Shown piece by piece: positions 12,030 to 24,037 of a stretch of DNA of 64,000 nucleotides (the first letter of the stretch is position 1; every line of letters begins with the position of its first letter). The notes under the pieces are model-generated. The model did no database searches. It was not told where the DNA came from and was given only the letters and a program-made list of their open reading frames with translations. A program made the translations under genes and the position numbers. The DNA lies in the NCBI GenBank assembly GCA_951799445.1, contig OX637287.1:47583724-47647723 (forward strand), written 5' to 3'. The DNA comes from Pseudisothecium myosuroides. Lineage: Eukaryota > Streptophyta > Bryopsida > Hypnales > Lembophyllaceae.

Positions 12030-12879
12030 CACAAATTAAACTATTAGTTTTGTAATTCATAATATTGCACAACTTTAATTGCGGTTGAAATGCTATCTGA
12101 TGTACTAGATGATTAAGAAATACTTTGTTGACACACTCTAAATCTATATACATTTATGAATTTTGACACATTAGTTGTTCTTAGACAACTTGAATTGTAT
12201 GTAAATTGAGTGGAACTCACTAATCAAATCTACAAAGCTTTCTACTAGAATAGATTTGACATTAATTTTGTTGAATTGGCAATATTCCAAATTATTACTT
12301 TGGCACCTTTCAATAGACTTGTTTTGAAACATAAATGCATGTGTTCCATATATTCTAAATTTTAAACCTCTGTGTAGATATACATCACAATATTTGGTGC
12401 CAAAATTGTGCCACTTCAACGAAATAGAAGTAAATTTACTTTAAAAAAAGGACAAATGCAAATTGGAACAACCAAATAAGAAGGATTTTGATTGGTACCC
12501 AATTACATTCTCAAGGAAAAATTCTACGCAATCTCACACCCTTGCCATGTCATCCAAATGCAAGTCATGAACCTTGTAAAAGCCACAAAATTCTACATTA
12601 GCTACTTGAAATAGGTTCAAGCAAGTTTCGTACATAATTGGGCTACATGAAATGTCCACCTCTCAAGACCAAAAAACAGAAACAAAAATTAAATTCTACA
12701 CAATTTTAAACTCCATGAACAACTATAATAAAAAAAAAATTTGAATTCAAATCACATGACGGAGTCTAGAGCACCATTTTTCAAGATTAATTTTATAAAA
12801 TGAAATCTAAGAAATAAGCAAGTGGACGGTACGTCCGATTAGACTAGCACTTGAAGGCCATCTTTGGAACTAGCATCAT
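12030..12879 (-). pseudogene. Decayed B12D pseudogene (exon 1 and intron 1)
   Basis: The plus strand aligns with 32770-33527, the intron 1 and exon 1 of the left B12D gene. Shared stretches include aacttgaattg followed by gagtggaactcac, cacggagtctggagca-like sequence (here gacggagtctagagca), and the exon 1 region. Exon 1 would be 12832-12879: the ATG position is kept, but most codons are changed and codon 12 (Trp in the intact genes) is TAG. Many changes are C-to-T or G-to-A at former CpG sites. No counterpart of exons 2 or 3 was found. Confidence 0.72.
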
Positions 12880-13295
12880 TAGACCTATACACATGGGAGG
12901 CATATAAGAAAAATGGGGCTTGAAGAAAACCTCCAAACTTAAGACTAGCAGTGATGTCACTATTGCACCAAACAAACAAAGAAACAATTAAGAAAGGATA
13001 GTCCTAGCTAGTCAAATTTTGGGAGCAAAGATCGTGATTATTAAATTATTAAATTATTTCATTTTTTTGGAAAAAAACATATTAAAAACAAGATTTGAAA
13101 AAAAATTAAATTTTTTTGTAGCAGGTGATGCCATTGCTATTCTAAATTTACAACCTTCTTCAGGCTTTATTTCCCTTGTAATGTTGAAGCCACTCCAAAT
13201 GATGAAGCTCTCATGAAGCTTTGATGAATTTCATTCAACAAATTTACTCTCCACAATCCCTTTGTAGAAATCCAAATATAGAAGTTTTGGCTTCT

Positions 13296-13456
13296 CACTA
13301 CAAGAAAACAAGGGTATAAACGACTTGACCACAATGACTGGAAGCACAAAATGACTAGAAAATGACTGTTTGCAGTCATTTTTTAGTCATTTTCTAGTCA
13401 TTTTGTGCTTCCAGTCATTGTGGTCAAGTCGTTTATACCCTTGTTTTCTTGTAGTG
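13296..13456. mobile_element. Fold-back CACTA-type MITE, 161 bp
   Basis: Starts CACTACAAGAAAACAAGGG and ends with its exact complement. The two arms pair perfectly over about 73 bp around a small loop. A 3-bp direct repeat, tct, flanks it (13293-13295, 13457-13459). The CACTA terminus and 3-bp duplication match the En/Spm (CACTA) superfamily. It sits almost at the centre of the giant palindrome but off the exact axis. Confidence 0.85.
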
Positions 13457-13669
13457 TCTCAAGTCAACGTTGCTAAATAAGACAATATAACTTTTCTAAC
13501 AAGGGCTTTACTGTGGGTTGAAAAAATTGCGCAAGAACAATATATAAGGCAAACAATCTTAGGGGCTCTCCAAAACACTTTAGGGATTGCTCAAAGAGTA
13601 TACTAGCGTAGTTTAATAAGGATTTGGAAGCTTGTTCAAGCCATGTTCACATGTAAAGTAAACTAGCCC

Positions 13670-13931
13670 ATTAGAGGAGATTTGGGCTTCTAAGAGCCCG
13701 TGAGTTCCCAAACTGTGGGAACTCTGCAGGGACTGCAAGGACGCTGCCGCATGGCCAGTTTGATGTGGCCAAGCGACTGCCACGTCTTTTTTTTTTTTGA
13801 ATTTTTGAATTTTTTTTTTAGTATTTTTTTAACATTTTAATACCTTTTATTTATTTATTTTTAATCATTTTTTTTTTGACAGCAGGGGCTGGTTCCCAGC
13901 ATTAAGAACAGAGGCTCAGATCTCCTCTAAT
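13670..13931. mobile_element. 262-bp inverted-repeat element
   Basis: Ends attagaggagatttgggctt and, in reverse complement, attagaggagatctgagcct. The interior has a short GC-rich stretch and long T-rich runs. No clear target duplication. Superfamily unknown. Confidence 0.55.
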
Positions 13932-15006
13932 GCATCACAATCAAAATGATTGGTTTCCATTGTTCCCATAGTTGAAAAATTTTAAACATTTTTTCACATA
14001 AAGACAAATGGGAGAAATGGGAGAGCAATTGAAATTATTTTTTTTTTTAACAAAACATAAATTTATTATGAATTTTTGAAAATTTTATAATTTTAAATTC
14101 ATATAATAAATTTATTTATGTGTATACAATAACATGTTGATCACTTTGTAGTTACCTAAATTTATTAAAAATTTTAATTTTAATGAATCTTCAAAGGTTA
14201 TGCGCTTCTAAATCTATTTGACAAAGCTCTATGAAGATTTTTTCACATTTGACCACATCGAAAAGAATTTGCAGATGTTATATATTATAGATTATTTAGC
14301 TTTGTCTTCAATTTTTAGGCATTAACTCAGGGGTTTAATAAAAATGCTTAACCCTAAATATTCTTGCATCCAAAAGTTGGATGCATGAATGTGTCTTCAT
14401 CAAAATCAGTTGAAGACTTCAAAATATACATTCTTTTAGATGACTTAACTTCAACTAAAAAAAATTATAACAAATTTAGTTTCTATTCTGCATTAAAGAT
14501 TTGAAAATATTCAAATATTCAATGAATTATAACAATTGCAAGTTCTATATGTTAGAATTCAAATCAATTGATACAAAGTGATTTAATTCTTATTTTTTTA
14601 TTTTTGGAATTTGATTTGATTCTTATAGTATTTAAAGGATAATATAACCTCTTCCATGGAACTTAGTTTAGATAGTGGATGTAGTGAATTACAAGCCTTT
14701 AAAAGCAAAAATAACCCGTGATTGAGCATGAAAAAATGGCAACAATTAGAGTAAGAATTCTCTTCAAACTACAACATAAAAGAAAAAAGATTAGGTCTTC
14801 ACAATGTTTAAGGTCCAATATAGCCTCTTCCATAAAAAACCCGCCAAATGACTTTATTCAAGCAGGCATAAAGATTTACAAGCCTTTGAGAGCATTGATA
14901 ACCAAAACTCATTTACACAAAAATTTCAACTCATTTTACCCAATAGATTTGCCAATGGCTAGTTCTAAAACACCAAAATTAATATGTACAAGCTATCTTG
15001 CTATAG

Positions 15007-16174
15007 AGCCAAGAGACTTGAAATGGGTGTTGGACAAGACTTTCTACTCCATTCAAAATTAAAACCATTAGATTTAGAAATCTAAACATGTATGTTTTTC
15101 ACTCTAGACTTTTGTCTTTTCCAACCGTAATGATTCAAGATTAGAATACGCATCTTTGTTCAATGAGTGAATGGCTTTGTAAATAGGGATTCTAGTGGCA
15201 AAACCTAGATAAATGGTCAAATCTAAAAAATGTGCATGATTTTGGGTGGAGATGAGATTTATTTCTCCAAGATGCCATAGTGGTTAGGGTCTAAGGGACT
15301 CTCTTTATGTTCTATTGTTGTGGTAAAGAAGGAGATTTGTGCATCCCATTGAAACTTATTTGAAGTGCTTAAGGGTGTTTATACGTTACAATACACAAAC
15401 TTTTTTGTCATGATGTACCAATGTGCACAAGAATTCAAAACTTAGATCATTCACATTGGGCATGTAGAAATTAGACTTGGGGTGATTTTTTGATGAACGT
15501 TGCTACATTAGATCTATACCTTATAGTGAAAAAAACTATAGTCCATCCTAAGCTCAATTTCTATAAAGGAAGGTGAATTTTCAAAGTTTTGGACTTCGGT
15601 GCATATTGACGCATGATCATGCCAAAACGTTTGTATTCCATAGAGTGCAAACACCCTCAACCACATGCAAGCACATTAAGTTCAAGTGTATGTTTGTGGA
15701 AAAAAATGTCTCATTGAGAATAATTTGCCTTGATATTGGATTGGAAAAAAATGGATTTTGTAAATGAACATTTACTTGTTGGTGGAGTTTGACTTTGAAA
15801 AGATGGAGTCTATGACCATGCTCACAAATTCCAAAATTCTTTCACCATATGCTCTATACAATTGCAATAATTGAAAAAGAAATTGTACTTTTATTTTTCA
15901 GAGATGAAGTGACATGTTGTGAAGATTTGAAATATCCATGTACTTGCAAGAAAATTTATAGCAAATATAAACTTGGCTCAAAAAATTTGATTATTGCATC
16001 ATAGGTGTCTATTATAGTAAAAATTAATATAGTGCAAACAAAATTTCTATGATATTCTATAAAAGGTAATTAATAGATTGCAAAATTAGGTCCAAAGTTC
16101 AAATTGCACTAAAATATCAAATTTTAGGAATTTTTGAATGTTCAAGATTGGAATAAGAAACTTGACTTGATTAA
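15007..16174. other. Inner part of right core arm, gene-free
   Basis: Mirror of 10323-11490. AT-rich. Diverged homologue of 51310-51960, for example the stretch around gcatcccattgaaactt. No gene seen. Confidence 0.6.
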
Positions 16175-16937
16175 CCCTTAATGACCCAAGTAAGTGAAGT
16201 GACCATTTTTTAGTCGCAAAACTTCTTTTTGAGCTTTCCATTCTTAAATTTCAATTTTTTTTATAAAACTTATATCTAAAAAATAAATTGCATTATAAAT
16301 CCAAGGGCGGTAGTTTCATCAAATTCCAAATCAAACTTTGTCTTTTAGAATTTGTTTAAGTCGAGTCGTGTAGTGTAGTTCAAGGCTCATGTTTTTTGGT
16401 TTAGGTTGGGTTCCGGCTGGAAAGTCAACCAACCAATGCAATACTTTCCCACAACAAAAAAGTGGATATCCATGGAGCTCAAGGAGAAAACAAGTGAGCC
16501 CACTTTTGTTTTTCTTACAAATATTGATCTCATTTCAGCAATTGACCACCGTGCATTGCAAGCTCCACCCAAAATTACAAAATGACCAGAATGTTGTGAA
16601 ATTTTAGATGAGCATTTTCAACTCTCTTGTCTTTCACTAAAAATAAAACCATAATCATTTCAAAATATTCTCACTAAGATATGCTCCTTCAAAGTATGTT
16701 GCCATGTTTTTTCATTGACCCAAATAAAACTTCAAACTTAAATATCTACTAAATTGTGCAGTCAAATAATTTGAAGTTTTTGAGGTGCTCACTTTCAATG
16801 TAAACTACAAGATCCTATGGTTACATTCTACCCAATCTCAAGAAAAAATGAACAAACAAAGTGCTCAAGTTCCTGGCAATTTTGGCCCCTTTTGAAGTAC
16901 CCCCCCCCCCCCCCCGGCCTCCCTTGGGTCATTAGGG
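16175..16937. mobile_element. TTAA-flanked element, 762-bp class, right arm
   Basis: Mirror copy of 9561-10322. TTAA lies at 16171-16174 and 16938-16941. Ends are CCCTTAATGACCCAAG and, in reverse complement, CCCTAATGACCCAAG. The 16-C run near 16900 is the only indel between the arms. Confidence 0.75.
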
Positions 16938-16941
16938 TTAA

Positions 16942-18723
16942 CTTCATTTCACTATCTGGAGTCAAATTCAAAAAAGACCATTTGAATGGGTAAAATTGAG
17001 CTTTAGAAAAACGAGATAGAAATTGCCAAACACACTAAAAGTGATGATTTGTGGCGCACATGTTTAAACTTATACCAAAATTTGTAAGACACCCCTAATA
17101 ATACATCCACTTTAACTATGCATGACAACAAGAAAGAGTAAGTGGACTACATTAAGAAAATAATTGGATGAGAACTTTTTGTTTTACACCCTCCAATTGA
17201 ATTTTTTATGTTATCCAAAAGCAAAATTCTATCTCTTTAGGCATTTGAGGCGTAAGTTTGAAGTTCAATATGGGGTGCAATTACAGGAAGAAAGATCAAT
17301 TAGGGGTGACTTATTTTTTTGCAAAAAAAACCCAATGACACCTTAAATTGGTCGACTGTTTTCAATCAATCAATCTTTTTTTTTAATCAATCAATTCAAT
17401 AAGTACTCTGGATAATGGCAAGTCAATCTGAAATCTAGAAGAAACGACCAAGTATTGGAACCCCTCAAAATCATGGTTGACAAACATATCTCACATCAGG
17501 CATCAGTTATAAAAGCCAACATCTAAAATTCTCATTCCAATTCTGTCTGAAGACAAAACGACATCCTAAAATTGACCCACTGCCAGTTTTCAATCTGCCA
17601 TCCTATCAATCCAATAAATATTCCAATGGCAAGTCAACTTGAGATTCAAAAAAGAATCAAGTATTTGAATGTTCTCCTCTCAAAATCACAGTCAACTGCA
17701 TGTCTCTAATCCTTTGTAACATCCTACATCAGAGATTCTCAAATGTTCCGATTCTTTTTAAGTAGAATTTCTAATCTATTGTCTCTCATTTGTCCATTGG
17801 CTTCATAAATAAACTTCTAATATTGGAACTTTAGCTACTAAATGCAATCCAGATTATAAGATTGGTTGAATATTATCACAAAATATCCAGGAGAGTCCTT
17901 GAACAAACATCTCCATGTATACCCACCACAGTACACAACTTCACGTTTATTTTTAAGCACAAGCCAAATGAATGAAATTTCATCTCTAAACAAGATTGGG
18001 TTGGGGTGATGGGATTTGGCACTTTACAGTTCTTCCCATTTTCCTTTGATTCCTTGTTGTTAATGAAGGGCTAGAGCCGATTCCAGCCTCTTTTGGATTT
18101 CACACCTAAACAAGATTGAGCAACCGCAACAAGTCATCACTTCAAAAAGCAACTATGTGAAGCATACCCTTAAAATCTATACTGGTCCTAGGAATAAAAG
18201 GATAACCCATTTGATCATCTCATACTTGGTAATCAAAAAATTGTCAATTGATTTGAAATCGCCTCAACCACCAAGCACTCCGACTTCCACAATATGGGAT
18301 GATGAATATTAGATTACTTTGAACCAATCTTTCTCATTCATTCAAAGCCACTTTTGAAGCTTTAATTGGAAATGACCTTCCTCTACGCCCAATTTGATGA
18401 AATTGAAGTGAATAATTCCGCATCTGTACAAAGATATATTAAGCCAAAATATGCCAAAATCCACAAGGGAATTCAGGACCAACTAAAGAGGGTTAACCGC
18501 TTGCAAGACCCCAGAAGATGCAACTGATGCAGAAAACTCAGTGTCACTTGCATCATGCTGTATGTCCATCGTGGTTGTGGCCCTACTTCAATCTACACAG
18601 ACAGTGATGCGACGATTATCGCCAGTCAGTCACGACTAGTATGCAACGCAACAAATTACGGATACAGTATTCCTGTTTGGGCCTCACGCGAAACAACTTC
18701 ATTAAAATTGGCATTCTCATTCG
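16942..18723. other. P450 upstream region, right arm (gene-free)
   Basis: Mirror of 7775-9556. Diverged relative of 52000-52650. No coding region recognised; likely contains distal promoter of the right P450. Confidence 0.55.
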
Positions 18724-18731
18724 TTTATAAG
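18724..18731 (+). promoter_or_regulatory. Possible TATA box of right P450
   Basis: Reads tttataag, about 690 bp upstream of the start codon at 19424; mirror of the left-arm motif. Weak on its own because the implied leader is long. Confidence 0.3.
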
Positions 18732-19423
18732 CACAAGCCGGGTTAGGGAGTTTGGCACAACCTACGCCTTGGTCACTCAGTCACTCCGTTTGCGAGTGCG
18801 CGTGGAGGACCGAGCAAGCTCTGTCTGGTTTTGCTGTCTGTCTTGGCTTCCAGTGACTGGCCTCTGCTCTGAAGAGGCTCTTCAGAGGAGCTTGGGTATC
18901 TCGGGACCGTTGCTAGCCTGTTTAGCTTTGATGTGCATGGCGAAACTCTGTCGGCTTGCTTGGCAAGAGTTGAAGGCGTACGTAGCCCGTTTCTGCAGCA
19001 GATAGCTAGAGAAGGATTGTTCGGAAGATCCAGGAGAAGTATCGCACAAGAGTAAGGATCCTGCTCTTCGACCCACTATCGCTTCATCGCCACTTCCGCC
19101 TGCTTTGGCATTCCTTCACGTCTTTTCCTGCAAAGTTCGTACGTATGGAGGGCACTAAAACAGGAATCGGAGTAGTACATGTTGCCTGCCTTGCTGAACG
19201 ATTGCTTGTGTCTTCCGAATCAGCCGCTATGGGCTTACTCTTGGGTGTTCATTGCAGATGCAAAGTGGCTCTGGATACTTACAAGTCGTTCATTTGTGTT
19301 AAATTTCAACTTTCGCTGATTGAACGAAAACTGTACTAAACGGCTTGTTTGCATGCAGATAATGAGAGACTGAGAGAGAAGGAAACTCGAAGCATATTGA
19401 TGCACCGAAACGAGTTCGGCGCC

Positions 19424-21939
19424 ATGGACTACCTCAAGAGAAGCCTTCTGGCTCTCCTCAACTCCGCACCGGGACATGGCCGCGACGAAGAGCACAAGAA
19501 AGCGCTCGCGTTCTGGACAACGCTGGTCTCCATATTGCTTCTGCCCCTGGTGCTTCGGAGATTGTACCAACGGATCAACGAGCCGCCATCGCCGCCGGGC
19601 GCTTGGCCCATCGTCGGCCACTTGCCTCTGCTGGGGCAGCACCCGCACCTCACCATGGAAAAATGGGCCAACCAGTTCGGCGAAGTTTTCCTGCTTCGCT
19701 TGGGGTCCGTTCCCACGATCGTCATCTCCTCACCGGAAATGGCGAAAGAGGTGCTGCTGACTCAAGACAAGACCTGGGCGTCCCGCCCGAAACGGAAGAT
19801 CTCGGCGTTCCACTTCTCCTACAACTACCGAGGTCAGTTAGTGCATCGGGCTCCTTTGGTGCGATCATTTGAAAGTGCAAAAGATTTCGTAAGCCTGAAC
19901 TCACCGAGTTGTCTCTGATCTGTGGGTGGTATCAGGCATTACGTTTGCTCAGTATACGCCCATGTGGCGCGAGCTTCGGAAAGTTGCGATGCTGGAGCTT
20001 CTCACGACGAAGAGGTTGGAAGCCACACAGCCGGTGCGCGTCGAAGAAGCGCAGCAGATGATCTGGTAATGGCGCTGTCCTTGAGGCAGAAAATCAAGGC
20101 ATCCATTACGTACAATTCATGCATGTTCTTTCAAACCACAGCTAGCATGTTTGTGACGTTTTCCAATCTTTAGGTGTGTAATGAGAGCTTAAGAACAGAG
20201 TCTTACAAAAGAGAATAAAAGAAACGCAGCGAACGGCAATCCCAAGCGCAGTCGAAAAGTAAAGTTGTGGGAATGAAAGGGAACTAAACGGAAGTCGTCC
20301 ACCAGGCTTTACTGACGATATGTTTTCCAGAGGAGCGGTTCTGTAACGCTAGCGTGTTGACCTGGATTGTTCGGCAGGTCGATCATGCAAGACATTGCGA
20401 AGGGAAAGAAGCTGGTGGATGTGAAGCTGAGGCTGAGCATCAAATTGACGAACGAGATTTTCCGGATGGTGTTAGGATACCGATTCTCCGGGTCGGTTCG
20501 TCAAGAGGAGGAGGACGCGGAAGGGCACGACTTCAAGGATGTGATCGACGAGCTTCAGCAGCTGAAGGGCTTGTTCATGTTCGGCGACTTTGTGCCGTGG
20601 TTGCGCTTCTTGGACATCGGCGGCATCGAGAAGCGGATGAAGACGGTGCAAGGGCGCCTCGACAAGTTCTTGAACAAAGTGGTGGCCGAGCACGAGGCGA
20701 AATGGCGGAAGGGTCCGATCGCGGAGTCGGACAAGGACATGGTGGACGTGCTGTTGCGTACCATGCATGAACAAGGCCCGAGAGCACCAGTGAAGATGGA
20801 TGTGGAGAGCATCAAGGCCACTGCCATGGTAATCTCGCAACTGAAATACCAGATATCCGAAAACACTTTTAGTTTCGGGAATAAAACAGAATATTCCCGT
20901 TCTCACAAGCTTTGGTGCAGTTGCCTTCCAGTGTTTTTTGTTCGAGTATTTTGTTTTTAACTACTCTGTTCTTAATCCCCAAGGACACAGACAGAGAATC
21001 ATGCTTGCACTCTGTTTTTCATTCCCTTCAAAGGCTTGAACTGGTGACTGTTCTTTCCGATTCTCATGTTGATGATTCTGTTCTCCAGCAGGTAATAACA
21101 CTTGAACATTCAAAGATTGAAACGCATTAAAATCGCAGAAGTTTTTCATTGCAGAGAAACCGGACAGCGAAGCTTTTCTGTTCCTCCGAACTCCGTAGAC
21201 GAAACAAGTAGATGATTGATTGTAGCGATTCCATGCAATAATAGTCTGATTGTGGACTGACTGGTCGGTCGTGGAACAGAGCATGATCGCCGCGGGCGTG
21301 GACACCTCCTCGGTGGCGGTGGAATGGGGCATGGCGGAGCTCATCCGCAACCCGACCGTCCTCCGAAAGCTCACAGCGGAGCTCGACAAGGTCGTCGGGA
21401 AAGACCGGATGGTGCGCGAGGCCGACATTCCGAAGCTCAAGTACCTGCAAGCAGTCGTGAAGGAGGTTTTCCGTCTCCACCCTCCCGCGCCGTTGCTGAT
21501 CCCGCACGAATCCACTCGCGCCTGCGAGCTGGCGGGGTACTTGGTCCCTGCGGGCACGCGCTTGCTCGTGCACGCGCACGCCATCGGTCGGAACCCGAAG
21601 GCGTGGGCCAACCCCTTGCGCTTCGACCCGGAGAGGTTCATGCGCCACCCCGACATGGACGTGAAGGGCCAAGACTTCGGCCTCCTGCCGTTCGGGTCCG
21701 GGCGGAGAGCCTGTCCCGCCATCACCATGGGCACCGTGTCGGTGCAGTGGACCACGGCCGTCCTGGTGCACGCGTTCGCGTGGTCGCTCCCCGCCGGGCA
21801 GAGCTTCCAGAATCTGGACATGACGAAGGAGTTCGGCATCACCACTCCGAGAGCCAACACGCTCCTCCTGCACGCCGTTCCTCGTCTGAACGCCGATCTC
21901 TACCGGCTTTCGGAGACGTCTCCTGGACCGGCACTTTGA
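19424..21939 (+). CDS. Cytochrome P450 monooxygenase, right copy (4 exons)
   Basis: Exons 19424-19832, 19936-20065, 20378-20828 and 21280-21939; introns are 103, 312 and 451 bp with GT-AG ends. Splicing restores frame at each junction (Gly137 and a Trp in WSIMQDIAKG are split codons; the third junction falls between codons). The product has 549 residues, normal for a microsomal P450, and the same motifs as the left copy: membrane anchor, proline hinge, AAGVDTS, KEVFR, PERF, haem Cys475. Exon 2 encodes the MWRELRKVAMLELLT block typical of A-type plant P450s. The enzyme should use NADPH-P450 reductase and O2 on an unknown small molecule. The left copy lies head-to-head 12.3 kb away. With both copies intact and identical, a dosage or conversion effect is possible. 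Confidence 0.95.
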
Positions 21940-22364
21940 ATTCGAACGATCGATTGCTGAAAGATCGTGGCGTGCTCGCATCTCTCTCTTCATATATCAT
22001 GCATGCTGTGTGGTGATCTATTATGCCGTTGCCATGCCGAGAGTTCAAGTCCCGGCAAGTCGAGCAACGCTAGCTTCGGCGGCGCACACGGCCTGCTCAG
22101 ACTGATTCTAAGGAGTCCGTATATAAGTAGTTATAGGTGAACGAAGCGGAGGAATTAGGTTGAATGATGTTTGTTTTGCAAGTTATTTCTTGTAAAGTTG
22201 AAATTAAGTTTTAGGTATGAAAAATTTGATTGTTCAACAGGAAAAAAAATGTTGTTTGTAAAGTTGTAATTAAGTTTTAAATACAAAAAATCTGTTGTTT
22301 GTGAAATGTGTGAAAAAAATCCTTAAAATAATGTTTGCATTATGTAAGTAAGTGGTTTCTCCTA

Positions 22365-22610
22365 TGTTTTACCAATTAAAACATCAAATTGTCTATTTTC
22401 TTGAGATTTAGTCCTTTTTTAGTTCTCGTATTTAGAAAAAATTTCTATGCTTTATTTTCTAGAGTACAATCTCATTAAGGGTGTATATATTGGTTAGATT
22501 TAAAAAAAAAAATAAACCTGTTTTTCTAATTTTAAATTACTTCAGAAAACTAAACATGAATACTATGAAAACGCAACAAAATCAACACGAGTATCTTGCA
22601 ATTTTCCTTT
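22365..22610. mobile_element. Fragment of family S element
   Basis: Resembles the right half of the family S copy at 24783-25519 (for example ccaattaaaacatcaaa and the region before cgagtatcttgcaatt). The left end is missing and no flanking duplication is visible. Confidence 0.5.
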
Positions 22611-22689
22611 AAGGATCAAATCTTTTCCGTTGGATGATTGTCATAGACTAATAAGAGGTTGTTATTTTTGTGTTGTTATTTTTTTTTAA

Positions 22690-23616
22690 TCCCTAAAGTC
22701 CCATCCACTGTCTCCTCAAGAGACAAAATGGATTTTGGGCAAGCTCCTACGGCCTCAATATTCATCATAATCTTTTTGATTTTTTTAAAAGGTAGAATAG
22801 CACATTAGCTTTCTGGAAATATGATTTTTATTTCAATCGGTGCCCGGGTGCAAACGTTATGGCATAAAAAGTCCATTTTTTCGATATGGCGGGCAGAAGT
22901 CTCACACAAAAACAAAATTTAATATTCTAAACTTTTGATTCTCATAGATTGTAATTTTATCTAGAAGGGAAGCTCTTAAGATTCATTCCATTTAGATTTG
23001 TTATGTGAAAGTTATGGACAAACTTATTTTTTGGGCAATTATAGCATCTTCTTGAAAAAATAACTTATGGGATTCATTTCTAAATGCAATTTTTATAATT
23101 TTTCAAAAAAAATTGTTTGACAAGGTTAAATTTTCTTGCTAAAACAATCTCACCATTGGAATTCTATTGTTTTAATTTCATCTTAGACCTATTAACAATT
23201 TAGTTTTTCTTTCAATCTTAGACCTATTTCAACTTAATAATTTTTTAAAGAATGAAAACCAAATGTATTTTTTTTGAAATTTTTACCTGAATTCTCAATT
23301 TAATTCTACAACACAAAAAAAAATTTAATTCAAAGTCTATAGTGCAATTTTTTTCCACAAATGGCGGTCAAAGTCATCTAAAAGTGCAAGCCAATGTTCA
23401 AAAAAATAATTTTTTCCAACTTTGAATGCTAATATCTTCCTATCTGTACGGTCAAACTTCATGAAATTTTTAACACATGATCTAAGACAAGTGAAGTACA
23501 AGATCCTAGGGTTAGATTCTAAAAAGAAAATATTTTTGTTGTTTTCTTGGATGAATGCAGCAGAACTGGCAGTTTTGAGTCATTTTGGGTATAAATTTGG
23601 CCTTGGGACTTCAATG
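22690..23616. mobile_element. Old TTAA-flanked element (about 930-bp family), 927 bp
   Basis: Flanked by TTAA (22686-22689, 23617-23620). Starts TCCCTAAAGTCCCA and carries family landmarks in order: tcaatcggtgcccgggtgca, agaaagttatggaca-type, caatctcaccattggaatt, and near the end catgaaatttttaac and ggcagttttgag. The right terminus is degraded. Same orientation as the copy at 44059. No transposase. Confidence 0.65.
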
Positions 23617-23729
23617 TTAAATTCAAAATTATTTAAAAATATTGGCCTAGTATTTCAAAAAACACTAATATTATTGACATACCATTTAAAAACCTAATAC
23701 AATCTATGTAGGCTTATTAAAGGTGACTA

Positions 23730-23890
23730 CATCACAATTAATCGTTGAGTACCACAAAAGTTTTGAGGAGATGTGATCTTCTTGAGTGATTTAACCATTG
23801 AGTAGCACGGAAGTTTTGAAGAGATGTGACCATCTTGAATGACTTAGACGTTGAGTAGCACGAAAGTTTTGAGGAGATGTGACCAAGGCA
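23730..23890. repeat. Short tandem run of the 53-bp unit
   Basis: About three imperfect units, each with gttgagta, then aagttttgaggagatgtga and cttgaatgactta-type sequence, the same unit as at 177-765 and 27128-27530. Confidence 0.75.
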
Positions 23891-24037
23891 AATGCACATT
23901 ACGCTAGACCCATATGGACTGTCATAGTCTTTAATTCAATGGGATTTTTTTAATTCATGTAATTTAAAATATACACAAGTTATAGAAACATGGAAAAGGA
24001 CTCATATTAATATTGTTGCCACAATGGAATGATTTAA

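Larger units (their letters stand above)
11491..15006. other. Palindrome spacer (3.5 kb)
   Basis: Unique DNA between the two core arms. It contains a decayed B12D gene fragment (about 12030-12879), a 161-bp fold-back CACTA-type element (13296-13456) and a 262-bp inverted-repeat element (13670-13931). The rest, including 13932-15006, is AT-rich with homopolymer T runs; nothing else recognised. Confidence 0.7.
15007..22095. repeat. Near-identical core, right palindrome arm (7.09 kb)
   Basis: Reverse complement of 4403-11490 with one homopolymer length difference (16 C at 16900-16915) and one substitution near 17206. The outer limit is at 22095, where gcctgctcag in this arm faces gcctgtttag in the other. 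Beyond that only partial similarity remains. Confidence 0.93.

Noticed and set aside
18769..19005. 78-codon frame between the possible TATA box and the P450 start
   Set aside because: The frame begins with TTG, not ATG, and has no family resemblance; probably leader sequence.
23422..23697. 91-codon frame and similar frames (45368, 40110, 31215) in TTAA elements
   Set aside because: They recur only because the elements are related; frames are broken differently in each copy and show no transposase motif.
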